DNA of 64,000 nucleotides from Mermis nigrescens (taxonomy: Eukaryota; Nematoda; Enoplea; Mermithida; Mermithidae). Position numbers and translations under genes: made by a program. The notes beneath the pieces were generated by a model. It did no database searches, had not been told where the DNA came from, and saw nothing but the letters and a program-made list of their open reading frames with translations. The stretch covers positions 62,001 to 126,000 of the forward strand of contig JAVLUZ010000652.1 in assembly GCA_036768485.1 (NCBI GenBank), written 5' to 3'. This document shows positions 23,241 to 61,587 of the stretch, piece after piece. Position 1 is the first letter of the stretch. The number at the start of each line of letters is the position of its first letter.

Positions 23241-24098
23241 CTCAATTAAGAAAAATCTGATCAAACAATATGAAATACGGAGCTATCTATCGGCATTAGA
23301 AAATAGATACATAATTCAAAGTTAACCTCTTCATACCTCAACAAACACTGGCTGTAGAAAAATTTAAAGGTCAGATTCGTTATTCTGACCTCACGGAGAA
23401 CATTTTTTGTTATATTCATAATCCACGACGCTTGGGGCGGAAAAAATTTTTTCAGTGTAAAGTTTACACCTGTACTAATAACGCAATATTGATTGTTAAG
23501 AAACAAAATAAATTTCGACGTGTAGCGCTTAGGACGGGGCACATTCTAAAGATAATTACCACGTTCTGTCTACTAAGTGGAGAATATGGCAGGAAAAAAA
23601 TGTTTCTTTGTCCCAGACTCTTCACAATAAACTGCCTCTATATTTAAAAACATTACTTTTTCGAAAAAATAAAAACAGGCACCCCTAGTTTTTATAAATG
23701 TCTACCTTTTGAAACCAATCAGACTGCATAGAATGTAAAACTGTCTTAGATATGCTTCTGCACATTAAAACAGTAAAAAAAACGTTTACTTTACACTCCT
23801 GTGCAACAACAACTGGGTGTAAAGAAATTTTAAGACCAGACTCGTAATCTACTAATCAGGAATAACATTTGAAAAACATTGGCCCTCCGACGATCATTTG
23901 AATTTTTGGTGCAAACTTTACACACTCACGACTAGCTCGGTATTGAGTGTAAACATGAGAAAAAATGAGGGTCCTAAGCTTTTTTATTATCTACCATTTA
24001 AAAAAACTGCACCTCCCAGATGAGTGCCGTTATAACTGTGAGGGGGGCATATGTTGGGGTACCCAAGTATATTATAGGTACGCGCTAACAAGCTGCCT
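23236..24098 (+). mobile_element. Element X, copy 4 (3' part)
   Basis: Body sequence with GCAGTGTAAAGTTTACACC-like palindrome near 23450 and end hairpin AGGTACGCGCTAACAAGCTGCCT at 24076-24098. Its left side is fused to the SINE, as in the copies at 25989 and 36513. Confidence 0.65.
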
Positions 24099-24104
24099 AT
24101 GATA

Positions 24105-24900
24105 TCAGAAAGCTCCTTCTATATTGACTTTTATTTACAGTGCAAATGCACATTTATTTAGTCCGATATTTTTTGATCGCGCATAATCATCCCTGTTTTT
24201 ACTAGCATTCTTATTTCGCCTTGTTAGCAGGAACAAAGATATTTTAGAAGAATACGTGTACATGTGATTTTTATATTATAACTCATTAATTTAAAACATT
24301 TTTTGTTTTCGCATATCGCTGAGAGAAAGATGTCAAATCGGTGTAATTTTTTGGGATTAACCATTAGAAGGTCGAACAATACTGCCGAAAGCTAGGAAGT
24401 TTTTTTTAAAGGATTCCTTTGCCGAAATAATTCAGAATTAGAGTAGGATACTAAAAAACTCAACAAAAGACGATGTTTTCAACGCATGTAGATCGTGGAA
24501 TTTAGGTCTGCTAGTGAAAAAGTTGAAATATCGCCCACACATCTCGAATCATAGTTGAAGCACGGAAGAAAAAGGAAGATTCAACTTGTCAATCTGCAAA
24601 TCGTCGATTCATTATAACTCCACTAAAGAAAGAACTCGCCAAAAATTTCAAACTCTATGTAATTTTTTTGCGATGACAACAGAGCGTAGTTTCGTACTGA
24701 ATAATTGATATATATACTTTTTTTTGTTTCGTGCTTGAATAATTGATCAACAATTTGAATTAATTTGAATTAATCCGATTCAAAAGGCGGAAACGTTCTA
24801 TTCATTGTTCTACTGCTCTGTGAACAAAGTGGAAGGCGAGGAGGAAAAATTCTCCTAAGTCTCCTAAGATCTGCGATTATTATTACTTCCTCTTCACTAC
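24105..24900. other. No recognisable gene
   Basis: AT-rich DNA between two X fragments; no protein-like frame. Confidence 0.4.
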
Positions 24901-24904
24901 TATT

Positions 24905-25665
24905 GGCAAAAGCTAAAGTCGTGAAATTTGCTAAAAATCTGATTTTCTCTGAGCAACGCGAAAAATTAAAGTCTATTCTGCGGCCTGCAGATTGAAATAA
25001 ACTATTGAACTGAAAAAATGATTAAAAAGCAGCAAGTCAGCTATGCAGTAGCTGTGGGAAAATAGATAGGAATAAACAAGGAGCGACTTTGCAAGCCAAT
25101 GGAATGAAATTGCAAACATCGATGCATCCAAGACAATCAAAGAAATCATTGGTTTGAAATTGGCAGACACAAACGAGGCCAAAATATATTTTTTACCCTC
25201 AGATTCTTTACACTCTTTACACTGCGCCACCGAAAATAAGTTATTTGAAAAAGAATTTAGAAAGTGTTTTTAGCTTACTCAACTGTATACATATAAAAAA
25301 ATCAGACTAAGTAGAATACAAAACTGAGCTAGAAAAGTCGTGTGATCGACCAAAATTTAAAAAAAAACTATGTCATAACGTTACAGTCAAACTTTACATG
25401 CTGTTTACACAACGGGTATAAAAGTAAAAACAAATTTAAAAAAGCTACATTGAACATTTTATTATCTATGTATCTTTTTAAAAAAACCGCCCAATACAGA
25501 AGTGTCCCCGTGCTGCAATAGGGGGTGGACAATAAATTTGCACCTCGCTGTTATGAGCATATAAGAAAAAAGAAGGCCAACTACATATATTTTAATTACA
25601 CGTGATATACATATCAGAAAAAAGAAGGTTAAGGATATTATAGGTATGCGCTAACGCACTACCTA
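24905..25665 (+). mobile_element. Element X, internally deleted copy
   Basis: Starts inside the left arm (CTAAAAATCTGATTTTCTC), keeps part of the core (AAAAGCAGCAAGTCAGCTATG), then jumps to the distal body (CCCTCAGATTCTTTACACTC) and ends with hairpin AGGTATGCGCTAACGCACTACCT (25643-25665). Confidence 0.6.
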
Positions 25666-25988
25666 TGATAAATTTATGCACTTATCGTTAAGCGGCGCAA
25701 GAATAGTGTAAAACAATCTATGGGTGCTTTATGTGAAACAATACCATGATAATTGCATAACGAATAACTATTTCATTGGTGCATAATTATAATCATATAA
25801 TAATTTTAATTTAATTTATAATTATTTATAGTTGTTAAATAATTAGAATTTTTGATAGGTGTATAATTCTGCTTTGTCCTAACACTCCTGTTACAAACAC
25901 GCAAAGGAGTAGACTTCTGAGATTGATCTTGTTCACAAATTTGGAACGATGTTACACATTTTTTGGATGTTTGTTTTGACCTTATGAT

Positions 25989-28900
25989 AGGTAGCGCGAT
26001 AGCGCAACCTATAATATACTTGCCATCCTTTTTTATATGTTTATCACAGCGAGTGTGAATTTTGTTTCCCCCCTCACAGCAACAACGGCACACACCTTGG
26101 AGGTGCAGTTTGTTTTAATCGATGATAATTAAAAAATTCGATTATGGTGTGTTCTTGTTGTTTAAACTCAATACCGAGTTAGCAATGAGTGTGTAAACTG
26201 TAAATCCGAAAAATCAAATAATTTGCGGCTTGCCAATTTATTTAAAATGTTGTGCCTGAGCTGTAGATTACGAATCTTACCTCAAAATTCCTTTACACTC
26301 AATGGTTGTTGCACAAAAATGTAAAGTATACGGGTTTTTTACTCTTTGCTTGTTTTCAGCTTATCTAAGTCAATTTGGGTTTGTGCTCAGTCCAATTAGT
26401 TTTATAATGCAGAGGATTACAAAATCTCGAGGAACAATTGTTTTTCTTTCTAACGCAATATTGTGTAAACTAGACAATATTTTACTGTTTTTATGTGTAG
26501 AAGCATATTTAACTCAGTTTTACATTCTAAGCAGTCTGATTGGTTTTGAAAGCTAGGGAAGTGGTTTTCATTTTTTTCGAAAAAGTAATATTTTCAAATT
26601 TAGAGGCGGTTTATTGTAAAGAGTCTGGGACAGAAAAATATTTTTTTCCTGTTATATTCTCACCTTAGTAGACAGAACGTGGTAATTATCTTTAAAATGT
26701 GCCTCGTCCTAAGCGCTAAACGTCAAAATTTATTTTGCTCCTTTACAATCAATATTGCGTTATTAGTGCAGGTGTAAACTTTACACTAAGAAATTTTTTT
26801 CCACCCAGAGCGTCGTGGATGATGAATTTAAAAAATGTTTTCTGTAAGGTCAGAATGACGAATCTGACCTTTAAACTTTTATATAGCCGGTGTTTGTTGA
26901 GGTATGAAGATGTGAACTTTGAATTATACATCTATTTTGTAATGCCGATAGATAACTCCGTATTGCATATTCTTCGATCAGATTTTTCTTATTTCAGAGG
27001 TTTTTGACTCGTCTTTAATAAATAATTATTTTTATTATCATAAATGCACTATTCTTACAGCTTCAGTAGAATGATGAATATTTTTCCAAATAGTATGATC
27101 TAGCTGAAATCCGCCGGTATGTTGAGTTGGTGCAGTGGCTGACGTATCCGTTCTCGCATATGGATTTAAAAAATAAACGATGGCTTCAAAGCTTCTGAGT
27201 AATGTTTTTTTTCATTTTTTAGATTCTTTTGGCAAAACCATGCACTTCATTTGACTTATTCATCTATTTAGGTTCTGCATATGACACTTTTTGTTTTTGA
27301 ATTTTGCTTTAGTTCTCGAATAGGAGTGTAATAAGTGCGAAAATCTGGAGGTGAAAAGACACATTTTAATCGAGTTTTCGACTTGTTTATGTCTGCTAAC
27401 AACTCCGCTTATGAATTATAAGAAATGTTTTCTGACTGAAGGGTACTACGGATCAAGGGCTATCTTGTGTTTGCCAGTAACTCTTTCTACAATCAATACA
27501 CAGTTAGTACCAGTGGTTTAAACTTTACACTCTAGTGGATGAGTAAAAAACAGATTTTGTCCAAGATTTCTCTGCCAACTTTTTCGGTTATGAGTTGAGA
27601 TAAATTTGATAAATATTAAATAAAGTTACTTCTAAGGGCAACCCGTCGAAGCAAATCGCGTTCAAAAAAACGTAATATTGAGTTGTTTATGGGGGTTTTA
27701 AAGTTCGAAATCTGAGGTGTAAAATGGGCGAAAAAACAGGTTTTTTTCGTATTTAAATTGGTAAATCATATCAAATATTTGCGGAACATAAGTTCGGCAC
27801 ATACAAACGTACTACAATTAAAGGGTTACAAACTGGCACGAAATGAATTTCAATTTTATTCGTCACTTTCTCTGATCAGAAGTCGGGCGAGGTTGAATAG
27901 GAAGAAAATAAAATACTTTCTAAGGGGTACGCATAAAAGCGAATTGCGTTTGTTTATATCAATATTTTGCTTTTTCGGGAGGTGTAAAGTCAAAAAATGG
28001 GGAGTTGAATGTGTTTTCTGGCATGATCTGGGTCATAAGTCTGGACATAATCTCAAGTCTAAATATGAACCAGAAACCAAATGTGATACGCCTTTTTGTT
28101 TGCACTCAACAGTGGTGTAAAGTGGTTTACATCTGATATTTATTTGTCCTCGGGCCATTGTGGAGATTCAATTTTTCCATAAATCTTTATTGTAATATCA
28201 GAGTAATATCAGAATTACGAAGCCTATTAAAATCTTCTTTACACTCTGGAGTTGTATTAAGTTTACACTGCATATTAACTTTACTTCTAGAGCCTTGCGG
28301 AAGCTTAATTTTTTCAAAAAGTTCTACGTAAAATCAGAATTTTGAATCTGACTGTTAGTTTTCTCTACACCTAATGTGTAGAGTTTGCACTATTTATTTG
28401 TTGTTAATGTGCAGTTTATACTACAACTTTATTTTACTTCCAAATATGAGCCTTATGGTTCCTTACACTTGATATTTGCGTGAAGTTTTTGCTAAAAAAC
28501 TTTGATCTGTTTAAATAATGTAAAGTTGTCTTGTTTAAAAAGGATAATGCTGATGTTAAGGACAATATTGTTTCCCGCGTTCATGGACTGCTGTCATTAT
28601 TGAGGTACGTTGCTATATGTGTTTACTGACTGATGTACTCAAATCATGCTAATTAAAATCAGAGTACTAGCAAAGAAAAATGCTCCGATGAAACAAAAAA
28701 GATGAATATATTATAGGAATTGTGGATTACTAAGGATGTAAAAGGAGGGTGCTAGGAAAAAGCTCACTAAAGTCGCAAAATCTGCTAAAAATCACACTTC
28801 TTCTATGCAACGCAAAGAATCGAAGTAAATTCTGCAGCCTCTAGAATCTGTCTTTTTTAAATAATTTTCAAAGTTTCAGATAAGAGTGCATAAACGAAAT

Positions 28901-29471
28901 TGTTGGCAAGTAGCAATGCTAACTAGCTTCGTATCCTGATTGATAGTAGACTAAGTGGTATTGTATTTGAAGTTGTTTCATTTTGTTATGAGCATTATAG
29001 CAAGCAGAGCAGGTTTTTTTAGATCATACAATCGTTACGGGCATGCTAGTGTACCTACATTTTCTCTGTTTCAAGTCGACCGACGCGTTTCCTACTTTTT
29101 GAACCATTAATTTCTTCAATTGTCTTGGATGCATATTTCATTCAATTGGCTTAGAAAGACTGTTAATTTACCCTATATCCTTTCCCATAGCTACTGCATA
29201 GCTAACGTGCTGCTTTTTCAATCATTTTTATGGTTAAATATTTATTTTAATTTGTTGGCCGCAAAATATACTTCGATTTTTGGCGTTGCTTAGGGAAAGT
29301 GTGATTTTTAGCAGATTTAGCGACTTTAGGTAGTTTTTTCCTGATTCCCTCCTTTTACATCCTTAATAATCCACAATTCCAGGTATATTTATCTTTTTTG
29401 TCCTATCGGAGCATTTTTCTTTTCTTTAAAAGTATATTCGTCTGTTTTCCCTCAGAGCATTTTTCTTTGCT
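25989..29471 (-). mobile_element. Element X, copy 5 (reverse, SINE-containing)
   Basis: Starts with reverse hairpin AGGTAGCGCGATAGCGCAACCT, body in reverse with GGTGTAAACTTTACAC near 26770, SINE at 27001-27250, more body, and the foldback module 28669-29471. The last arm has a small internal duplication, giving two AGCATTTTTCTTT ends (29410 and 29457). Confidence 0.68.
27001..27250 (+). mobile_element. tRNA-derived SINE
   Basis: GTTGGTGCAGTGGCTGACG (A-box-like, 27127-27143) and a decayed B box at 27182-27195, preceded by a 110-bp segment TTTTGACTCGTC... shared with two other copies. It lies at the same body position in all three X copies that carry it. Confidence 0.65.
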
Positions 29472-29474
29472 AGT

Positions 29475-30240
29475 TTGTATCTATTGAGGCATTTGACACA
29501 GCATATTCGTTTCGGATAATTTTGAACTGCAGAGGGCTATAGAAGCATGCTTTTAAACCATAAAGCTTTTATCTCAGAGGCATCGATAGTTTAGAATACA
29601 AATGAAATAAGTAGTGTTCCATGGCGGACTGCATTTAAAAGTAAAATTGGTTCAGACATTATATTGCACTCGGGAGTAGGTCTTTTGGGTTAAGAGCGTT
29701 TTGAAACCTCCTCGTAGTGTTAAAACGACATATAATAATAATCTGCACTTTACGAGTCAATTTGAAGTTATTTTAAATAAACAATTGAATTTTGTAGGAT
29801 ATAAGCCATAATTTTGCCTCATTTTTTTCAGAAAATTTCTCATTTTTTCTCGGGTGTATTTACTTCTGGTACAAATCAAATATGCGGACGTTTTAGAGAA
29901 ATTAGGAGAAAATTAGCTAAACTGACGGCCAAAAATGGATGATAATGAGAATTCTTTTGCAAAGTGGTTGCCATTGACCAGGAACTGTAGATTAATTTGA
30001 GTTTCGTGCTAACTTAGCATTTGTACTAGTTTTTAGAGGCTATATTTGGCTCAAAAAAGCTTTTTAGCTGTCTATCGCGGCCAGATAAGCTGTGCATCTA
30101 TGATACGACAAAACAACATCCATCCCTTACGAATCGAGTTCCCCACGCAATGCTTTAAAATATTTACTATTTGCATAAGCTTTGCTGTGTCAACGTTTTT
30201 AGAGACAGAGTCGGCAATTTTGTCAGACATAAGGAGATAA
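29475..30240. other. 3' flank of gene 1, no other gene seen
   Basis: AT-rich; includes a short E-like stretch near 29820-30050. Transcript end of gene 1 should lie here but no clear polyadenylation signal was identified. Confidence 0.4.
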
Positions 30241-56829
<26,589 letters not shown>

Positions 56830-56935
56830 CCTGATTGTGTGAAATCTATATGTATAAATGCTCGTTCGAAAACGCTACCTACTAACCTTTTCAAGCTACA
56901 AATCGTATATTTATTTTTTTATTTGAAAGAAGTGT
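56830..56935 (-). promoter_or_regulatory. Putative core promoter and 5' UTR of gene 1
   Basis: Directly upstream of the start codon. On the minus strand it has an AAATAAATATA TATA-like box roughly 85-90 nt before the ATG and then GGTAGCGTTTTCGAACGAGCAT. The corresponding DNA upstream of the second first exon (5490-5585) has AATAAATATG and GGTATCGTTTTCAAAGAAGCAT in the same order and spacing. Conservation between paralogues in otherwise unrelated flanks is the evidence; the start site itself is inferred. Confidence 0.5.
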
Positions 56936-56939
56936 AAGA

Positions 56940-57690
56940 AAATAATAGAGTACTAAAATAAGCAGCAGCTGTTTAATTTTCTATGATTAAAAAACATAAC
57001 TTGTGATACTTGTTTACAACTCAACAGGACATGTAGCGCATTGTTCGCTTGTGTTTGTAAAAGTTTTTTTAAAAGGATATATAAAAATTTGAAAAATCTC
57101 AAAAAAGCTGTTTTGCTTGAACCATGTTAGATGTACCTCGTAAATAGCTATAAGAATATTGCAATCAGATAATAGTTAATAATCAGTTGATTATTATTTC
57201 TCGAAAGTTTCTACTTTAAAATGACCAAAAACTGTGCAATATTGTATTTCTAACGGATATTTTAAAGTTTATTCAAGCTTTTTAGGTCATTTTGGCAAAA
57301 AAGCTCAATTTTTGACCTTCTCTAATATAATACTTTAATATTAAATACCTTCTCTAATATCATACTGTACATCCATATTTAATCTATTCTCTATACTGCC
57401 AACGCCGCACGTTGAGGTCAAACGGACTCATCCTCTGCTAAAACAAGGGGCAGTGGTCATAGAATAGCCGCACGTGATCAGCCAAAAAGGACTTTTTTGA
57501 GCTATATAAGAGGTGTAAAGTTATGCTTCAGCGCATAAGCATCTAACTCGTATTTGTAAATTATGGCTACTGTTTTTGCGAAGAGTTTCTATTGGTTACC
57601 TAACTCTCACCAGAAAATTGCCTTTTTTCATTCTGGAGTTCGATCATTGTGGCGCTGAATCGTAGTATATGCATATATGCACATCCAGGC
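56940..57690. other. Upstream of gene 1, no gene seen
   Basis: AT-rich, with an E-like fragment near 57275-57480. Confidence 0.4.
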
Positions 57691-57945
57691 CCGTATCCAG
57701 TACACGTGGGCGTAGGGGTGGTTCGAGAGGTATGCACCCCTGCCGCAGAAACCAAAATAACCCAGAATTCAATTCTTGAAATGGTTATTTTGGTTTTTTT
57801 CGCAATTTTTCGATGCCAATGGATAGTGCTCGATGAGAAACGTTGAAAAATGGTGTTTTTCGCCATACCACCATTTTTAGGACCATTTTTTTACCTTTTC
57901 ACACCCTCCATCCGGAATTTTGGTGCTGCATCTATGGTATCCAGG
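57684..57945 (+). mobile_element. R1 MITE-like repeat with CAGGCCCGTATCCAG start
   Basis: CCAGGCCCGTATCCAG, then GTATGCACCCCTGCCGC, the core TCGATGCCAATGGATAGTGC and CCATACCACCATTTTTAGG, ending TTTTGGTGCTGCATCTATGG. Its start supports R1 belonging to the CAGGCCCG-ended family. Confidence 0.68.
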
Positions 57946-57949
57946 GGTC

Positions 57950-60390
57950 AGCCAAGGAGGTGTGGGACGGTCTCATCATAAATTGGTCTATATCGCATAG
58001 AATTCGTCGGGATAGCTCGCAAAAACCGCATTTTAAGACGTTTTTTCGACATGCTCAACATAAAAAAATTCAAAATATTCAAAAATATTTTTTCAACTTG
58101 AAAAGCGCTATGAATCTGTTGGTTTTCGGTCGCGCCTGAGCCAAAATTATGGACAATACTTCAACGAAAATTTGATGATTTTATGTCAAAGACATGCGAT
58201 TTCGCCATCTTTTCGTGCTTTATCTTACCTACCAAAATTTTTCCTAGGTAAGGAGGGGAGGGGGACGACCGCCCCCGCCCCTTAATACAAAACCTGTGCA
58301 CATGCATAGTGTATATACATGCAAAGTGGGAACTTTAATTATATCGTCGAATTGATTCGTTAGTCAGTAGAAAAATCACGAGCACAAATAAACGTACAAG
58401 AATTTCGCCTGCACCTTTTAACAAATCGCGCAAAAGCATTAGGGCGCCGATTACCATATTTTCATCACGGAAAAAAGATTAGCTCTTATCCGGAGGTGAA
58501 AAGAAATAAGTATAATAAGTAGAAATGTTGCACTAGAAATAATCAGCATCGGTTCAGGCAGTGCGCAGTCGGCGAGCTTGCAATTTACTATTATCCGTTC
58601 CAATGTGGTAATGTTCAACTTCTTCGAAAATTAATGACCTTGTAAGCGGTGCCGTTTCTCGAGCCGACTTCATCTCCTCGCTTCCGGACGTTGAAGAGTA
58701 AGAAATAGTGTCACTTGGCTGATAAAAAATGATAAGAAGGTATGATTCCGTGTCGATTGCGACAAAAAGGCATAGTAAGCTTACTTACATGATCTTGGGG
58801 GTTTCAGCGGTTTTTCACCCTCCTCCCAGAATTCGAGATTTTTCGCAAGTTTCCGAAAATTTTCCAGAAAATTCGTCGAAAATGTCCTATTTTAATCGTT
58901 TTTAGCTATCTATTTGTTTGAAAGTGTCAAATTTATGGCGCCTCGATACTAATCTTCTGACTAATTTTGTTCGATTTCTTCGACTTTTTTAGATTTTTTG
59001 TGTTTTTATGCTCTAAAAAGGTAGAGCATCGTCAGAAACGCCGAGAAACGATGTTTCTGGCGCGTACTCACCATTTTCGACTCCAAAAACACACTTTAAA
59101 ATTTAAGCCTCTTCCCTCCCCAATCACCTAGAATCTTATGCTGTGCACGTACGATAATAAGCAACCAGTTGTTTGTTATCATTCGTGTAACAGTAGGATG
59201 GAAGATACTCCACTCAAACTTGATTGTTCCCTTCGCTGAAAGTCAAAATATTTTTGACCCCGATTTTCGGCCCTTTTTAGGGGACTTTTCAACCATTTTG
59301 GCCTAAAACTGGAGTTCATTCACCCCTCATCCTTCTACATAGCCGGGACCTCCAAATTTTAAGTCGTTACTTGAGCTTATTACAGACTCGCCTTCGGTTT
59401 CAATTTGTCTGGCTTAAGTCAGACCTAACCCGTGCATGGTCCGTAAATATAGGCAGCATTTACATAATAACTTTGCTGTCCGTAAGTTTAAGCATTGTTT
59501 TTAGGATTAAGCCTGACTCCGAATAAACTGAGATAGTTTTAAGCTAGACTAAAACCTGACCAGATAACCACAAACGCTGAAGTCAGAATTAAACTTGGCC
59601 TAAGCCTTAAGGTATTGAAACCAACTTCTTTTCAATTTCCTCTTTACATGCTTTGAGACAAGCCTTTCTTATGACTTCACACTTTTTCTACCACCCACTG
59701 CTACATTTTTACTGATTTCCAAAATACTTGATTTCCTATGTACGTTACGAAAAAGCAAAAGATTCAGGTAAAATATGCAATTTTTTCGGCTTAAGAGCGT
59801 TGAAAGCTCTGACCATGTCGCTCAACTGATTAAATTTTTTCTGAAAAATGTTTCATTCATCTTTAAATTATAATAAAGAAAGAGTAAAACCCTATATTGC
59901 TAGAAAGGTTAAAAAGTGCCATAATGTGAAAGGATTAGCCATTCATAATAATAGATAGTATTATAAAAAAGATAATTCGCCAAATGAAGACTGCTTCGAG
60001 CAGTGGCGGACTCGTAATTTTCAAAAAGGGGTGCGATACAATAACTTTTTCTCAAATTCGAGATAATATCTAGAGAAGTTTCTCAAAAAATTCGAAATTT
60101 CCGGAAATTTCGTACGTAGTGTTCTAATTTCGTTTACTTTAGCGAAAATCCGGATTCTTCAGAAATATAGGAAGGAAAACGTTTAGAAATTTGATTTAAT
60201 TTTCTAAAAATTTCAATAATTATTTCCTGTTTCGTTTGCTCTTAAGTTATTCTGTACAACAAAATCTTCAGAGAAGTCTTTGCACACGAGCGTGAAAAAT
60301 TTTACACAGGTAACCAGGCCCATATTCAGGGAAGGGGGGTAAAGGGTGAATTCCGCCCTACCTTGAATGTTTTTTCAAAAATTTTGTCCA
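57950..60390. other. Old repeat DNA, no gene recognised
   Basis: Contains weak R1/E-like fragments (58240-58290, 59270-59350) and a CCAGGCCCATATTCAGGG start near 60319. No protein-like frame. Confidence 0.4.
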
Positions 60391-60399
60391 TGAAACTGT

Positions 60400-61290
60400 A
60401 CTGGTTTTTGACGCTCCCCAGCGTTAAAATGCTCAAATTTACGGAGCTTCGCGCCATATTAATTTAACCAAAGTTACTCTTTTGCTACATATTTCAATCT
60501 TTTTCGAGATGAAATTCTTCACGAGATCATGTTTCTGGTATTTCTCTTCCTAAAAAAGGCACAATATTGAGCATAAAAGCACAAAGACATCCAAATTTTC
60601 TAGCGCTTTAGCCAGATATCATTCCTGCACTGCTAAATCTATAAAAATGAGCTAAAAAGAATAAAAATGTGAAAAAATTTCATGCGGTCCGTACTGGATA
60701 TAATTTCTATTGCTTACATTTGGAAAGCTACAAAATTGAGCTCAAAAGGAAAATATCGAAAATTTCCGGTGCTTCACGCCAGGCATTGCATATCTTCATT
60801 GAGAAATCAGAAATAGAGCTTAGAAGGACAAAAATGTTAAAATGTTCTGGCGCTCCGCTCCATATATACATAAACCGTATATTGTGTAACCTTAGAAAGC
60901 TAGAAAATCGAACATGAGTCGATATGTCAAAAAAAATTCCGGTACTTTGCGCCAGATTTTTTGTCGGTTAATACATAAAAGTGCTTATGAATGTATTAAT
61001 GGAAGAAGAAAAGTTTTTTCTTAGAAGGTTCCCCCCAAAGAAAAATTACAAATTCTGTGAGTGCATGTAAAAGTTCTCCAAAACAGATTTTTAGGGTACC
61101 ACTGAGGTAGAAAACATTACATTTTCCGCCAAATATATTGTTTATGTACACTTTTTGCATTCCGAATGGCTCTAAACCGCTCAAAATTAAGTTTGACAAT
61201 GAGGGCATGTCTAATTTTTCCGGCGCTTTGCGCCGGATTATTTTCTTTCTCTGTTGTTTTTGTTTAAAAAGTACAAAGATTAAGTAGAAA
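60400..61290. repeat. Degenerate GCGC-box tandem repeats
   Basis: Units containing TTTCCGGCGCTTTGCGCCGG or variants (about 60440, 60760, 60850, 60940, 61220) alternate with GAGCTCAAAAGGAAAAA and AAAGCTACAAAATTGAG. Confidence 0.5.
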
Positions 61291-61587
61291 AACATTAGTT
61301 GAGAAGTTTCTCATGACTTCGATGATGATAAATCAGTTGTGCAGACAATTCGAAGTTTGAACGGTTGATTTTGTATACATGATTATGAAATGAAGTGAAA
61401 ACTTTTCGAGATTTTTAAAAAAATTTTTATCGTCGTTGTATAGAGGTTGTCGAGAAACGTTCAAAAATGCCATTGTTTCCCCTATCGCCTAATGGTTCTC
61501 GAGATATCCGACTTCAAAGCTTCCGATTCTTTCGTGAAATGAAATGCGGAGCTGCATGTAGAATATATGTATATATAATTGTAAACT